DNA of 25,296 nucleotides, from positions 1 through 25,296 of the forward strand of contig CAZVBA010000008.1 in the NCBI GenBank assembly GCA_964625325.1, given 5' to 3'. A program made the translations under genes and the position numbers. The first letter of the stretch is position 1; each line of letters opens with the position of its first letter. The notes below the pieces were generated by a model. It saw only the letters and a list, made by a program, of their open reading frames with translations. It did not search any database and was not told where the DNA came from. The stretch comes from CAZILM01 sp964625325 (GTDB taxonomy: Bacteria > Patescibacteriota > Saccharimonadia > Saccharimonadales > CAYVSP01). Of this stretch, positions 1-6,556 are shown in pieces.

Positions 1-55
1 TGCGGCCTGGCGGTTTTCAAGACCGCTGCACTAGACCGGACTATGCGACCCTTCC
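1..55 (-). tRNA. tRNA-Ser(UGA), 3' part cut by window edge
   Basis: On the minus strand the sequence starts with acceptor strand GGAAGGG (49-55), followed by TC, a D arm with GCAT/GTGC stem, and an anticodon arm GCGGT-CTTGAAA-ACCGC. The 7-nt loop has anticodon TGA, which reads UCA and other UCN serine codons. The variable arm, T arm and 3' acceptor lie beyond the left edge. It follows tRNA-Ser(GCU) by 18 bases and is probably co-transcribed with it. Confidence 0.85.
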
Positions 56-71
56 ACGGTGTTGCGAAATA

Positions 72-167
<96 letters not shown>

Positions 168-294
168 TCGTCGGCGTGTGATGGTGCGACAACCCGACCG
201 CCGGCAAAACAAGTTTGCCCGGCGCTCTTGGTTATCTCACCAAGCCGCCTCCTCTCAAATTCGCGAATCCTCTCGCGAATTTGTAGGCTGAACA
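168..294 (-). ncRNA. Hairpin-rich leader or small RNA upstream of the tRNA-Ser genes
   Basis: Between a minus-strand TATAAT (301-306) and tRNA-Ser(GCU) lie four nearly abutting inverted repeats. They are 170-198 (9-bp arms with two imperfect pairs), 199-224 (arms CGCCGGCAAA / TTTGCCCGGCG, one bulge), 227-244 (CTTGGT/ACCAAG) and 256-283 (11-bp perfect arms CAAATTCGCGA/TCGCGAATTTG with a 6-nt loop). No T-run follows any of them in minus orientation, so they are not plain terminators. No SRP, RNase P or 6S signature was recognised. It could be a processed tRNA leader or an independent structured RNA; its function is unknown. Confidence 0.35.
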
Positions 295-300
295 GAGGTG

Positions 301-306
301 ATTATA
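301..306 (-). promoter_or_regulatory. -10 box for the tRNA-Ser(GCU)-tRNA-Ser(UGA) unit
   Basis: A perfect TATAAT on the minus strand would start a transcript near 294, at the sequence CACCTCTG, about 127 nt ahead of tRNA-Ser(GCU). No good -35 box is seen at 17 nt spacing. Confidence 0.5.
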
Positions 307-369
307 TCAGATGGGCGGTGTCCACCATAGCAAACTACCTCAGTACTCCCCGCTTTACCTGAGACCTGG

Positions 370-375
370 TACAAT
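370..375 (+). promoter_or_regulatory. -10 box, 6 nt before the start codon (leaderless type)
   Basis: TACAAT is followed by the 6-nt spacer ACGCTT and then ATG at 382. A start 7 nt past the hexamer would be the A of ATG. No Shine-Dalgarno is present and no -35 box is recognisable. Confidence 0.65.
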
Positions 376-381
376 ACGCTT

Positions 382-969
382 ATGCAAAACGGGGACAAAC
401 AAGAGGCGGCACACGACCCAAAGCTTGTGGCCGAACCCGAAAAAGCCCAGTGGCAATTCAACCCGGCCGACCAGGCGCCGATAGCCAGCCAGGTGCCACA
501 GGCGGTATCGCCGGCGGCCGTTAACTGGACCGCCTCCGAGTTCATCGCCCATGACAAAACAACCGGCTGGTACACCACCCTGGCTGTCGGCGGCTTGGTC
601 TTGGCTGTCTTAATCTTTTTGTTGACGCGAGACTGGATATCGACCGCCGTCATTGTCATCATTACGGTAGTTTTTGGAGTCTTCGCTGCCCGCCAACCAC
701 GGGTGCTAAATTATGCCCTCGATTCCAGTGGCCTGCATATTGCCGAAAAGTTTTACTCATACACTGACTTTAAGTCATTCTCTGTCTTGGAAGAGGGCGG
801 CATCCGGGCCATTTGGTTGATGCCTTTAAAGCGCTTCATGCCAAGTATCACCGTTTACTATGCGCCTAACGATGAAGATAAAATTCTAGATGTGCTAGCC
901 AGCTACTTGCCTTTTGAAGAGCGCGACCAAGATCTAGTCGACAAACTCATCCGCAAAGTCCGTTTCTAG
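382..969 (+). CDS. Two-TM membrane protein with C-terminal PH-like domain
   Basis: This 195-aa protein has a hydrophilic, Ala/Pro/Gln-rich N-terminal region of about 60 residues and two adjacent membrane segments (about 64-82 and 86-103) joined by a tight turn. A roughly 90-residue soluble C-terminal domain alternates beta-like strands (LDSSGLHI, FKSFSVLEEG, AIWLMPL, ITVYYAPND) and ends in a charged helix (residues 175-195). This pattern resembles the small bacterial PH-like membrane proteins frequent in CPR genomes, but that is a by-eye family guess. The start is fixed by the TACAAT box 6 nt upstream. The gene sits alone on the plus strand between minus-strand tRNA genes, so it is not in their operon. 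The function is unknown; PH-like domains in membrane proteins usually scaffold rather than catalyse. Confidence 0.8.
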   Translation: MQNGDKQEAAHDPKLVAEPEKAQWQFNPADQAPIASQVPQAVSPAAVNWTASEFIAHDKTTGWYTTLAVGGLVLAVLIFLLTRDWISTAVIVIITVVFGVFAARQPRVLNYALDSSGLHIAEKFYSYTDFKSFSVLEEGGIRAIWLMPLKRFMPSITVYYAPNDEDKILDVLASYLPFEERDQDLVDKLIRKVRF

Positions 970-1018
970 TCGCCGCTGCGACAACACAGTCGTCTGCGCC
1001 AGCCTGCCGTGAATCACT

Positions 1019-1180
1019 TTAATTTTTTGCTGATTCTTTCAGTGTGACAAAAATCGCGATAAGTCCTACGAATAGCATGAGGGCACCCGGTAGTTTATTA
1101 TCAGCGGTCAAACTAAAGAACCCGCCCACCCCTAGAAAAATAAGACCTGTAACAATAAGCCAAAAAGTATTTTGTTTCAT
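1019..1180 (-). CDS. 53-aa two-TM membrane protein
   Basis: A short minus-strand frame runs from ATG at 1180 to TAA at 1019. It encodes 53 residues beginning MKQNTFWLIV and ending KESAKN. Two hydrophobic segments (about 6-24 and 32-47) are separated by a short polar turn (TADNKLPG), a hairpin membrane protein topology. A TACAAT box lies exactly 6 nt upstream of the ATG, the same arrangement as other genes here, which is the main support that the frame is real. It follows tRNA-Arg on the same strand by 44 bases. I recognise no family and assign no function. Its stop lies 49 bases from the convergent stop at 969. Confidence 0.65.
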   Translation of the reverse strand: MKQNTFWLIVTGLIFLGVGGFFSLTADNKLPGALMLFVGLIAIFVTLKESAKN

Positions 1181-1186
1181 AAAATG

Positions 1187-1192
1187 ATTGTA
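1187..1192 (-). promoter_or_regulatory. -10 box, 6 nt before the 53-aa ORF
   Basis: Minus-strand TACAAT, spacer CATTTT, then ATG at 1180. No Shine-Dalgarno is present and no convincing -35 box is seen. Confidence 0.55.
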
Positions 1193-1224
1193 TCAGTAAT
1201 TTGTGCGTAATAATTCTTGTACTT

Positions 1225-1301
1225 TGGTACACCCGGCGCGACTCGAACGCACGACCTCCAGTACCGCAAACTGGCGCTCTATCCAACTGAGCTACGGGTG
1301 C
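1225..1301 (-). tRNA. tRNA-Arg(GCG), with encoded CCA
   Basis: Acceptor GCACCCG (1295-1301) pairs with CGGGTGT, leaving a G1-U72 wobble. The D arm is GCTC/GAGC with AGTTGGATA loop, and the anticodon arm is CCAGT-TTGCGGT-ACTGG with anticodon GCG (1265-1267). The variable loop is AGGTC, the T arm is standard with TTCGAGT loop, and discriminator A plus CCA is encoded at 1225-1228. The 77-nt gene reads CGC/CGU. Most bacteria use an A34 (inosine) tRNA-Arg for these codons, so G34 is notable. Confidence 0.92.
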
Positions 1302-1340
1302 TTAAAACAGAGGTAATCCTAACACATTAAAGAAGTACTG

Positions 1341-1440
<100 letters not shown>

Positions 1441-1450
1441 AAGAATTATT

Positions 1451-1456
1451 ATTCTA
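1451..1456 (-). promoter_or_regulatory. Probable -10 box of the tRNA-Ser(CGA)-tRNA-Arg unit
   Basis: Minus-strand TAGAAT lies 10 nt before the first tRNA base, predicting a tRNA leader of only about 4 nt. No clear -35 box is visible. Confidence 0.45.
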
Positions 1457-1479
1457 CCAGAGACAGCATAGCATGCCAT

Positions 1480-2556
1480 CTAGTCGCCGGCGGGTTTGGC
1501 GACTGCGGGTTTTTCGGGCTTTTTGTCAGCTTCGGCAGGCTTATCGGGCGCCGCCGGTTTGGCTGGTTTGAACCATAACTTCACAGCGACCACCAGACCA
1601 GTGCCAACCACCATGTAGCCGATACCAAACAATAGATAGACATGGCTCAGTGAACCGGTAATAGAATGCAGCAGTGAAATTACTGCCGGTTGCAGCTTAG
1701 CGCCGGCTGCTCCATTCAAATGTACCTGCGTGTCGAGGCGACGAGCGGCTACCAGGATGCCACCGCCAACCAAGGCTAACAATGCCCCCAGTGGCAACAG
1801 TATCCAGGCGACGTGTTTCATCCCCTTGCGGCGGGAGTCGTGCAGGAAGACGATGATGACCACACCCAGTAGCGCCAGGCCGCCCAAGAGCAGCGGTCCC
1901 AAAGTGGCCTTTTGATAGATTTGCGGTATTTTTTTGTTCTTGTCAAAAACTGACTGGCCGTTATCCGATTTTAGTGACTTGGCGGTTATAACCGGATCCC
2001 CCAAGAATTCCTTGCTATTGGCCTGTTTGTCGACTTGTTGCTGGATTGCAGTGTTGACGTCATAGCCACGCGGAATACAGTTGATGTCAGCGATGTCGGT
2101 TGAGCTGGGCACTTGGCCGCGGGTACAAGCGGGCAATGTCTGGGCTCGCTGGCGCAGGTAGTCGCCAAAACCGATGGCAAATTGCTTCTTAGGACCGCTC
2201 AGGTCTAATTTGAAATCGGGCTGCGGTGTTTTGCCCTGCAGCCAATGGTACATGCCATCAATGACATTTTCGGTGTAACCCTGCAAAACGGTCGGGTTAA
2301 AGGCCTTTTTGGCGGCGGCTTGGACACCTGGCTCACTAATCGGTAGTTTGTCGCCGCTCTTTTCGGCTGACTTTTGACCCTCAGCCAACACGGCGTCGAC
2401 AGCTTTGGTGTAGACTCCGCTCTTACTGACCCAGCTTTTGATTTTGGTCGGGCTGTTGACGGTCAGCACAATGCTGGCAGTGGTAGCCGCCAGGAAAAGC
2501 CAGAGGGGCAAGAAGACCGTGGCCAGCCACACCAAGGTCTTTTTTAGGAAATGCAT
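1480..2556 (-). CDS. Four-TM membrane protein with large extracytoplasmic domain
   Basis: The 358-aa protein has an N-terminal membrane segment (about 8-32) after a Lys-Lys start, a roughly 180-residue polar domain (35-215), and three further membrane segments (about 217-238, 246-271, 303-327). It ends in a Lys/Pro/Ala-rich tail (331-358). With one N-terminal crossing, the 35-215 domain should lie outside the membrane. It holds only two cysteines (C144, C160), which could form a disulfide. No enzymatic motif was seen and no family is recognised. The start is supported by TACAAT 6 nt before the ATG. The gene lies 17 bases after the metallophosphatase gene but has its own promoter in that gap. 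A role in the envelope is the most that can be inferred. Confidence 0.8.
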   Translation of the reverse strand: MHFLKKTLVWLATVFLPLWLFLAATTASIVLTVNSPTKIKSWVSKSGVYTKAVDAVLAEGQKSAEKSGDKLPISEPGVQAAAKKAFNPTVLQGYTENVIDGMYHWLQGKTPQPDFKLDLSGPKKQFAIGFGDYLRQRAQTLPACTRGQVPSSTDIADINCIPRGYDVNTAIQQQVDKQANSKEFLGDPVITAKSLKSDNGQSVFDKNKKIPQIYQKATLGPLLLGGLALLGVVIIVFLHDSRRKGMKHVAWILLPLGALLALVGGGILVAARRLDTQVHLNGAAGAKLQPAVISLLHSITGSLSHVYLLFGIGYMVVGTGLVVAVKLWFKPAKPAAPDKPAEADKKPEKPAVAKPAGD

Positions 2557-2562
2557 ATGGTT

Positions 2563-2568
2563 ATTGTA
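2563..2568 (-). promoter_or_regulatory. -10 box, 6 nt before the start codon
   Basis: Minus-strand TACAAT, spacer AACCAT, ATG at 2556. It lies in the 17-base gap after the upstream gene's stop, so this gene has its own promoter. No -35 box is recognisable. Confidence 0.6.
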
Positions 2569-2573
2569 CCGTA

Positions 2574-4391
2574 CTATTTAATAATTCCGCTCATTGCGCC
2601 TTTGGGTTGTTCTGGACTGTCCAGGTAATCCATCTCACCGCCAAACGAACCGTCATTACGGACCTGGGTGTCCAGGACTGCTTTCAAAGCCAATGTCTTT
2701 GGATCAAAATAGCCCACAGCCATATCCATTGCCGAACGCTCTTCAGTACCAGCCTGCTCATAACCCCTCAAGCCCGATGCTCCAACGCTACCACTGGTTA
2801 CTTCATAATTGGCAGGATCTAAATTATAGCGGTGAGTATGGCCATCTAGCAGCAAAGGCATATAGCCAGGCGCCAACTCTTGAAGGGCCGTCCGCATAGC
2901 TCTACCGACGGCCGGGTCGTGTACCATCACAAAGTCAGGTCTGTCTTGGGCGGCAGTCCGCGCCAGGCTTAGGCCTTGTTGTTCGAGTAACTGATTCTCG
3001 GCCTCCAGCGTTGGGCGATCCGCAAAATCAGGCGTAAAACGTGGGTCAGGCGCACCCAGGACTTTAAGCTGAACATTACCATAGGGCGTTGCTAGTGAAA
3101 GCGTTTTGGTATGGCCGTCCATGATAGTGACGTTGGCGTACTGTCTAATCTTGTCAACTGTTGTGCCACTGTCGTGGTTACCAGGTTCGAACAAGACGGA
3201 TGCATGTAACTGCCCCATGTTATCGTTCGGACAAGAGGGGTCAGCAAAGAGGTCATCCTCGAACGATTTGCCCCATTCCTCTTCATCACCAAGATTTAAA
3301 ACCAAAACCGCGTGGGTACTGTCCACAAAGTTCCCTACCCGCTGATAGGTGCATGGACGCGAGTGCCGGTCAGAAATAATGACCATCGGCAGCAGACCGT
3401 TCACGCTCGGAGCCGTGTACAGGTTTTCCTGAATGGCAATCAGGTTGTTCAACCAAGGCGTAAACTGAGCACTGTCCTGCTTATATTTATCCAGCGAACT
3501 GATGGTGCTGTTGGCCGTATTGACAATGCTTTCCAGTGACTCACTACTATTAAAGCGGGGATGTTGCAAGGCATCTTTATGCGCAGTGTAAGCGGTCAGT
3601 GCTCCGCTGGCGCCCAGCACTGTCGCTGGCAGTGCCACCGCCGATAGCCCCATCAGAGCCAGTTGCCGACCACCCAATATCTCACGCCGCCGGAGCATCA
3701 GCAGGAAGCCAATACTGGCCTCAGCCACCAATTCGCCACCAATCCCACCGCCCATGAGTGCATATCTAGCCCGCTGGCTTGCTTGGCTGCGTAAATTCCC
3801 GACCTGGGGCTCAAACTTACTCAATACCTCAGCCGGCTTATTGCCTTTTTCAGCGTTGCTATCCAGCTGTTGTTTCAATTCGTCGACAGCGTGCTTATCG
3901 ATGCCGACCACATTAACGTGGATGCCAAACGGTCCGTCGCTATTGTCGAATTTGGCACTACCAGCCGAAGTGGTGGCGACGACATCACCGCCCAGATCAA
4001 CCGTGACCGTGGCATCAACCGTTGCCGGGCCGACATGCTCATGCACCGTTCCAAAAGTTGACAGGGTCATTATTGAACCGGCGGCTACACCCGCCAACCG
4101 GGCCGTCAGTTTGCCGCAAAAACTGGTCACCGCCTTGGTTTTATGCAGATGGTCGCGTTTTATAATTACTTCTTGCAGAGCAACGGCTTCCTGATGCGCC
4201 AAACCGCCGATAGGAACCCGGAAATTGCCTTCTTGGATCATTGCCATCTCGAAAGCATAGGATTCGGCTAATCCCTCCGGCAAGGGGCCAAACCATTCTG
4301 GTAGCTTAGGCCCTTGCAGCCTTAACTGAGACGGCGTCTGTACTTCTGTTTCAAACTGACCGGGAACTGTTTGATCTTCGAGCAACGCCAT
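2574..4391 (-). CDS. Membrane-anchored metallophosphoesterase
   Basis: The 605-aa protein carries the calcineurin-like metallophosphoesterase motifs in order in its C-terminal half: D-x-H (D341, H343), GD (D369), GNHD (404-407), a single His (H491) and GHTH (517-520). These would bind two metal ions and hydrolyse a phosphoester; the substrate cannot be told. The N-terminal half is unusual. It has a soluble region of about 95 residues, a membrane segment (about 97-114), a roughly 90-residue polar domain, and two more segments (about 211-231 and 243-265). The phosphoesterase then follows a helical linker, outside the cytoplasm if there are three crossings. A possible -10 (TAGCAT, 4403-4408, or CATACT, 4400-4405) is 8-11 nt before the ATG. 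The family call is firm; topology and substrate are inference. Confidence 0.82.
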   Translation of the reverse strand: MALLEDQTVPGQFETEVQTPSQLRLQGPKLPEWFGPLPEGLAESYAFEMAMIQEGNFRVPIGGLAHQEAVALQEVIIKRDHLHKTKAVTSFCGKLTARLAGVAAGSIMTLSTFGTVHEHVGPATVDATVTVDLGGDVVATTSAGSAKFDNSDGPFGIHVNVVGIDKHAVDELKQQLDSNAEKGNKPAEVLSKFEPQVGNLRSQASQRARYALMGGGIGGELVAEASIGFLLMLRRREILGGRQLALMGLSAVALPATVLGASGALTAYTAHKDALQHPRFNSSESLESIVNTANSTISSLDKYKQDSAQFTPWLNNLIAIQENLYTAPSVNGLLPMVIISDRHSRPCTYQRVGNFVDSTHAVLVLNLGDEEEWGKSFEDDLFADPSCPNDNMGQLHASVLFEPGNHDSGTTVDKIRQYANVTIMDGHTKTLSLATPYGNVQLKVLGAPDPRFTPDFADRPTLEAENQLLEQQGLSLARTAAQDRPDFVMVHDPAVGRAMRTALQELAPGYMPLLLDGHTHRYNLDPANYEVTSGSVGASGLRGYEQAGTEERSAMDMAVGYFDPKTLALKAVLDTQVRNDGSFGGEMDYLDSPEQPKGAMSGIIK

Positions 4392-4448
4392 TTGGTTTCA
4401 GTATGCTACCGTTCAAATTAATCTCAAAGCATAAGAAATACAACGCGG

Positions 4449-4454
4449 TACAAT
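4449..4454 (+). promoter_or_regulatory. -10 box, 6 nt before the HIT gene
   Basis: TACAAT, spacer AGGCAT, ATG at 4461. No Shine-Dalgarno and no recognisable -35 box. Confidence 0.62.
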
Positions 4455-4460
4455 AGGCAT

Positions 4461-4853
4461 ATGAGTGATTCCATTTTTACGAAAATTATCAGAGGTGAGA
4501 TACCCAGCCACAAAGTTCATGAGGACGACAATACACTGGCTATAGTTGATATCAACCCGATTCAGCCAGGAATGGTCCTGGCTATCTCTAAAGTTGAGGT
4601 CGACCACATCTGGGATTTGCCACCAGAAGATTATGCAGCGCTCATGGAAACGGTTCGGCAGGTTGGCCGCAAATTGCGCGAGGCTTTCCCTGAAAGACAG
4701 CGTGTAGCTGTAATTATCGAAGGTTTTGAGGTGCCCCATGCCCACGTCAAAGTTTTTCCTGTCGATAGCGAGCGCGATGTCCGTGCCCATCCGTCGGGCG
4801 CCGAACCCGACCACCCTGCCCTGGCCGAATTAGCCAAAAAACTCGCTTTCTAA
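4461..4853 (+). CDS. HIT family protein (nucleotide hydrolase/transferase)
   Basis: The 130-aa protein opens with the HIT-family start (IFTKIIRGEIPSHKVHEDD) and contains the histidine-triad region VPHAHVKVFP, with H93 and H95. H95 aligns with the catalytic, nucleotidylated histidine. The third triad position is K97 rather than His. Family members hydrolyse nucleoside phosphoramidates or related alpha-phosphate bonds. The length is normal. The start is fixed by TACAAT 6 nt upstream. Its TAA (4851-4853) directly abuts the stop of the convergent gene at 4854. It is a single gene; the exact substrate is unknown. Confidence 0.9.
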   Translation: MSDSIFTKIIRGEIPSHKVHEDDNTLAIVDINPIQPGMVLAISKVEVDHIWDLPPEDYAALMETVRQVGRKLREAFPERQRVAVIIEGFEVPHAHVKVFPVDSERDVRAHPSGAEPDHPALAELAKKLAF

Positions 4854-5327
4854 CTAGGCCGCTTCTGGGAAAAGTTGCTTGATATCATCGATCAGTGTGG
4901 CATCTTCCAAAACACGTATCAATTTAAACCCCTCGTCTTCGGTAAAAAATGAATTCGGTATGTAGTTTCCGTCATAGTCAAAATCTAATCTCATGTTAAG
5001 GATCGATTCTCCAGACCGCCTATCTTCTATTAATACGCCAGTCTCGATGGGTTGTTTGCCATCGCGCATGGTTAGATTGGTCGAACTTAAGAAAATCCGG
5101 TAAGGTTTTAAATTAACCACATCTAGGTAAGCATAAGTCTGTACATTTAGATCCTCACAGATTATCAGTTTATCGGTGTCATATTCCTCAGCCTCTCCGG
5201 CGAACACTTCGGTGAGCGGATCGCCCTGTTCACTCATACCGGCAACAAGGCCCGCAATGGTTTGGGCGGTAAGTTGACTAAGTGGCTCGAAGTTTTTATC
5301 TTCTTCGGGATGAAAACCGACGGACAT
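4854..5327 (-). CDS. Acidic hypothetical protein, 157 aa
   Basis: This soluble-looking, strongly acidic protein has no membrane segment or signal peptide. After an acidic N-terminal helix it shows a likely beta-rich core (DKLIICEDL, QTYAYLDVV, YRIFLSST, IETGVLIEDR, SILNMRLDFDY) and a C-terminal helix (EGFKLIRVLEDATLIDDIKQLF). I recognise no family. The start is placed at 5327, not at an ATG six codons upstream, because the upstream ATG overlaps a TATAAT box (5334-5339). With the TTGACT at 5357-5362 and 17-nt spacing, that box gives a textbook promoter 6 nt before this ATG. It diverges from the 59-aa gene at 5420 and converges with the HIT gene, with no gap between stops. Confidence 0.75.
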   Translation of the reverse strand: MSVGFHPEEDKNFEPLSQLTAQTIAGLVAGMSEQGDPLTEVFAGEAEEYDTDKLIICEDLNVQTYAYLDVVNLKPYRIFLSSTNLTMRDGKQPIETGVLIEDRRSGESILNMRLDFDYDGNYIPNSFFTEDEGFKLIRVLEDATLIDDIKQLFPEAA

Positions 5328-5333
5328 AGTACT

Positions 5334-5362
5334 ATTATACATCAAAATAATGAATTAGTCAA
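5334..5362 (-). promoter_or_regulatory. Full -35/-10 promoter, leaderless type
   Basis: On the minus strand TTGACT (5357-5362), 17-nt spacer, TATAAT (5334-5339), 6-nt spacer AGTACT, ATG at 5327. This is one of the clearest cases that the initiation site coincides with the start codon. Confidence 0.75.
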
Positions 5363-5407
5363 TTCAGGCTTACGCTTACTTTCCGTGCGACCATGTCGTA
5401 AATCACC

Positions 5408-5413
5408 TATAAT
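5408..5413 (+). promoter_or_regulatory. -10 box, 6 nt before the 59-aa gene
   Basis: TATAAT, spacer GGACGT, ATG at 5420. No Shine-Dalgarno; no clear -35 box. Confidence 0.6.
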
Positions 5414-5419
5414 GGACGT

Positions 5420-5599
5420 ATGTTTTCAAACTTTACGATCGGTATTCTCTTGGGTCTCGGCTTCGGCGGCTGGGTCTACAGCAAGACAATGCACCATAAT
5501 GGCGGCCAGGCCAAACAAGCCTTATTAGTCGCAGCGATTGCCGGCATTATAGCCTGTATTTTGGCCGTAACTCTTGTGGGCATCTTTTTTCATTCTTAA
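5420..5599 (+). CDS. 59-aa two-TM membrane protein
   Basis: The frame runs ATG (5420) to TAA (5597-5599) and encodes MFSNFTIGIL...LVGIFFHS. A Gly-rich hydrophobic N-terminal segment (about 4-20: GILLGLGFGGWVY) is followed by a short polar loop with two histidines (SKTMHHNGGQAK) and a stronger segment (about 33-57). The perfect TATAAT box 6 nt upstream supports expression. No family recognised. Like the 53-aa protein at 1019 it is a small two-TM hairpin protein with its own leaderless-type promoter, but the two sequences do not look homologous. Confidence 0.68.
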   Translation: MFSNFTIGILLGLGFGGWVYSKTMHHNGGQAKQALLVAAIAGIIACILAVTLVGIFFHS

Positions 5600-5623
5600 A
5601 CTAGCCATTTAGTACCAATTTCC

Positions 5624-5652
5624 TTGGTTTTAAGCTATAAAATTAGTACTAT
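5624..5652 (+). promoter_or_regulatory. -35/-10 promoter of the XRE-HAD gene
   Basis: TTGGTT (5624-5629), 17-nt spacer, TACTAT (5647-5652), 6-nt spacer AAGGTC, ATG at 5659. Confidence 0.65.
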
Positions 5653-5658
5653 AAGGTC

Positions 5659-6507
5659 ATGGACGAGAAGGGGTTGGGCAAACGCCTGCAAAAGGCGCGG
5701 CAAACCGCAAAACTAACACAACAAGAACTTTGCCACCAGGCTGGCCTGAGCTATTCGACCTTGGCTAAAATCGAGCGTGGCGCCATTAAGTCTCCCTCTA
5801 TTTTTACGATTAGCCAGATAGCAGCAGTACTTGGCACCACCCTTGATGCGCTGGTCGGCTCCCCTGCCCTGGCTGTCAAGGCGAAGAAACGCAGCCAGAG
5901 CGGCGTGCGCTTTGTTTATTTTGATATCAACGGCTGTCTGGTGCGTTTTTTCCATCGGGCCTTCAGCCGGCTCGCCAAAGACACCGGTGCGCCGCCGGAC
6001 GTGGTCGAGACGGCCTTCTGGCACTATAACGACAATGTTTGCCGCGGTGAAATGAGTATGGCTGAGTTCAATCAAGCGTTAGCTAAAAAGCTAGGAGTGG
6101 ACGCGCTGGATTGGCAGAAGTATTATCTCGAGGCCATCGACCCGATTCCAGAGATGCAGAAGCTACTCAAGTGGGCCAACGACAACTACCAAATTGGACT
6201 GATCAGCAACATCATGCCCGGCACCATAGATGCTCTCAAGGCTAAAAAATTAATCCCTAACCTGCCCTATGCGGCTGTAATTGACTCGTCGCAGGTCGGT
6301 GCCATCAAGCCGGAAGCCAAAATTTACGAAGTAGCCCGCCAACAAGCCAAATGTGAGCCGCACGAGATACTGCTGGTTGACGATTCCCGCAATAACATCA
6401 TGGCCGCTGAGCGTCTGGGTTGGCACGTCCTGTGGTTTGACGACTATCGCCCGAGCGAGAGCGCCGGGCGCGTCCGTAGCGCCTTGGAACCCGAACAGAC
6501 AAAATAA
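5659..6507 (+). CDS. XRE-type HTH fused to HAD-superfamily domain
   Basis: This 282-aa fusion has an N-terminal lambda-repressor-like helix-turn-helix (about 7-64; LTQQELCHQAGLSYSTLAKIERG is a typical XRE recognition region). A short basic linker (75-81) leads to a HAD-like domain (about 84-265). HAD motifs: motif I FDINGCL with nucleophile D89, motif II S183 (LISN), motif III K217 (IKPEAKIYE) and motif IV D241-D242 (LLVDDSRNN). The Asp usually two residues after the nucleophile is N91, so ordinary phosphatase acid-base catalysis may be impaired. The helical insert after motif I resembles HAD-IA cap domains. A DNA-binding regulator whose HAD part senses or modifies a phosphorylated metabolite is plausible but unproven. 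It has its own promoter and is probably monocistronic. Confidence 0.88.
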   Translation: MDEKGLGKRLQKARQTAKLTQQELCHQAGLSYSTLAKIERGAIKSPSIFTISQIAAVLGTTLDALVGSPALAVKAKKRSQSGVRFVYFDINGCLVRFFHRAFSRLAKDTGAPPDVVETAFWHYNDNVCRGEMSMAEFNQALAKKLGVDALDWQKYYLEAIDPIPEMQKLLKWANDNYQIGLISNIMPGTIDALKAKKLIPNLPYAAVIDSSQVGAIKPEAKIYEVARQQAKCEPHEILLVDDSRNNIMAAERLGWHVLWFDDYRPSESAGRVRSALEPEQTK

Positions 6508-6521
6508 GAAGTACAATCAGA

Positions 6522-6550
6522 TTGACTTTTATACACGCTTATGCTATTAT
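6522..6550 (+). promoter_or_regulatory. -35/-10 promoter, leaderless type
   Basis: TTGACT (6522-6527), 17-nt spacer, TATTAT (6545-6550), 6-nt spacer ATAGCA, ATG at 6557. It decides the start of the next gene against a longer in-frame extension overlapping the previous gene. Confidence 0.72.
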
Positions 6551-6556
6551 ATAGCA

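Noticed and set aside
969..982. GTCGC/GCGAC hairpin at the end of the first plus-strand gene as terminator
   Set aside because: The stem is only 5 bp and no T-run follows.
3092..4194. Several plus-strand and alternative frames over the metallophosphatase, ValRS and GroEL genes
   Set aside because: They are shadow frames opposite or within clearly conserved coding regions, with no promoter or protein signature of their own.
6353..6556. 68-codon in-frame extension of the 6557 gene
   Set aside because: It overlaps the XRE-HAD gene in another frame, and the TTGACT-17-TATTAT promoter lies inside it, 6 nt before ATG 6557.
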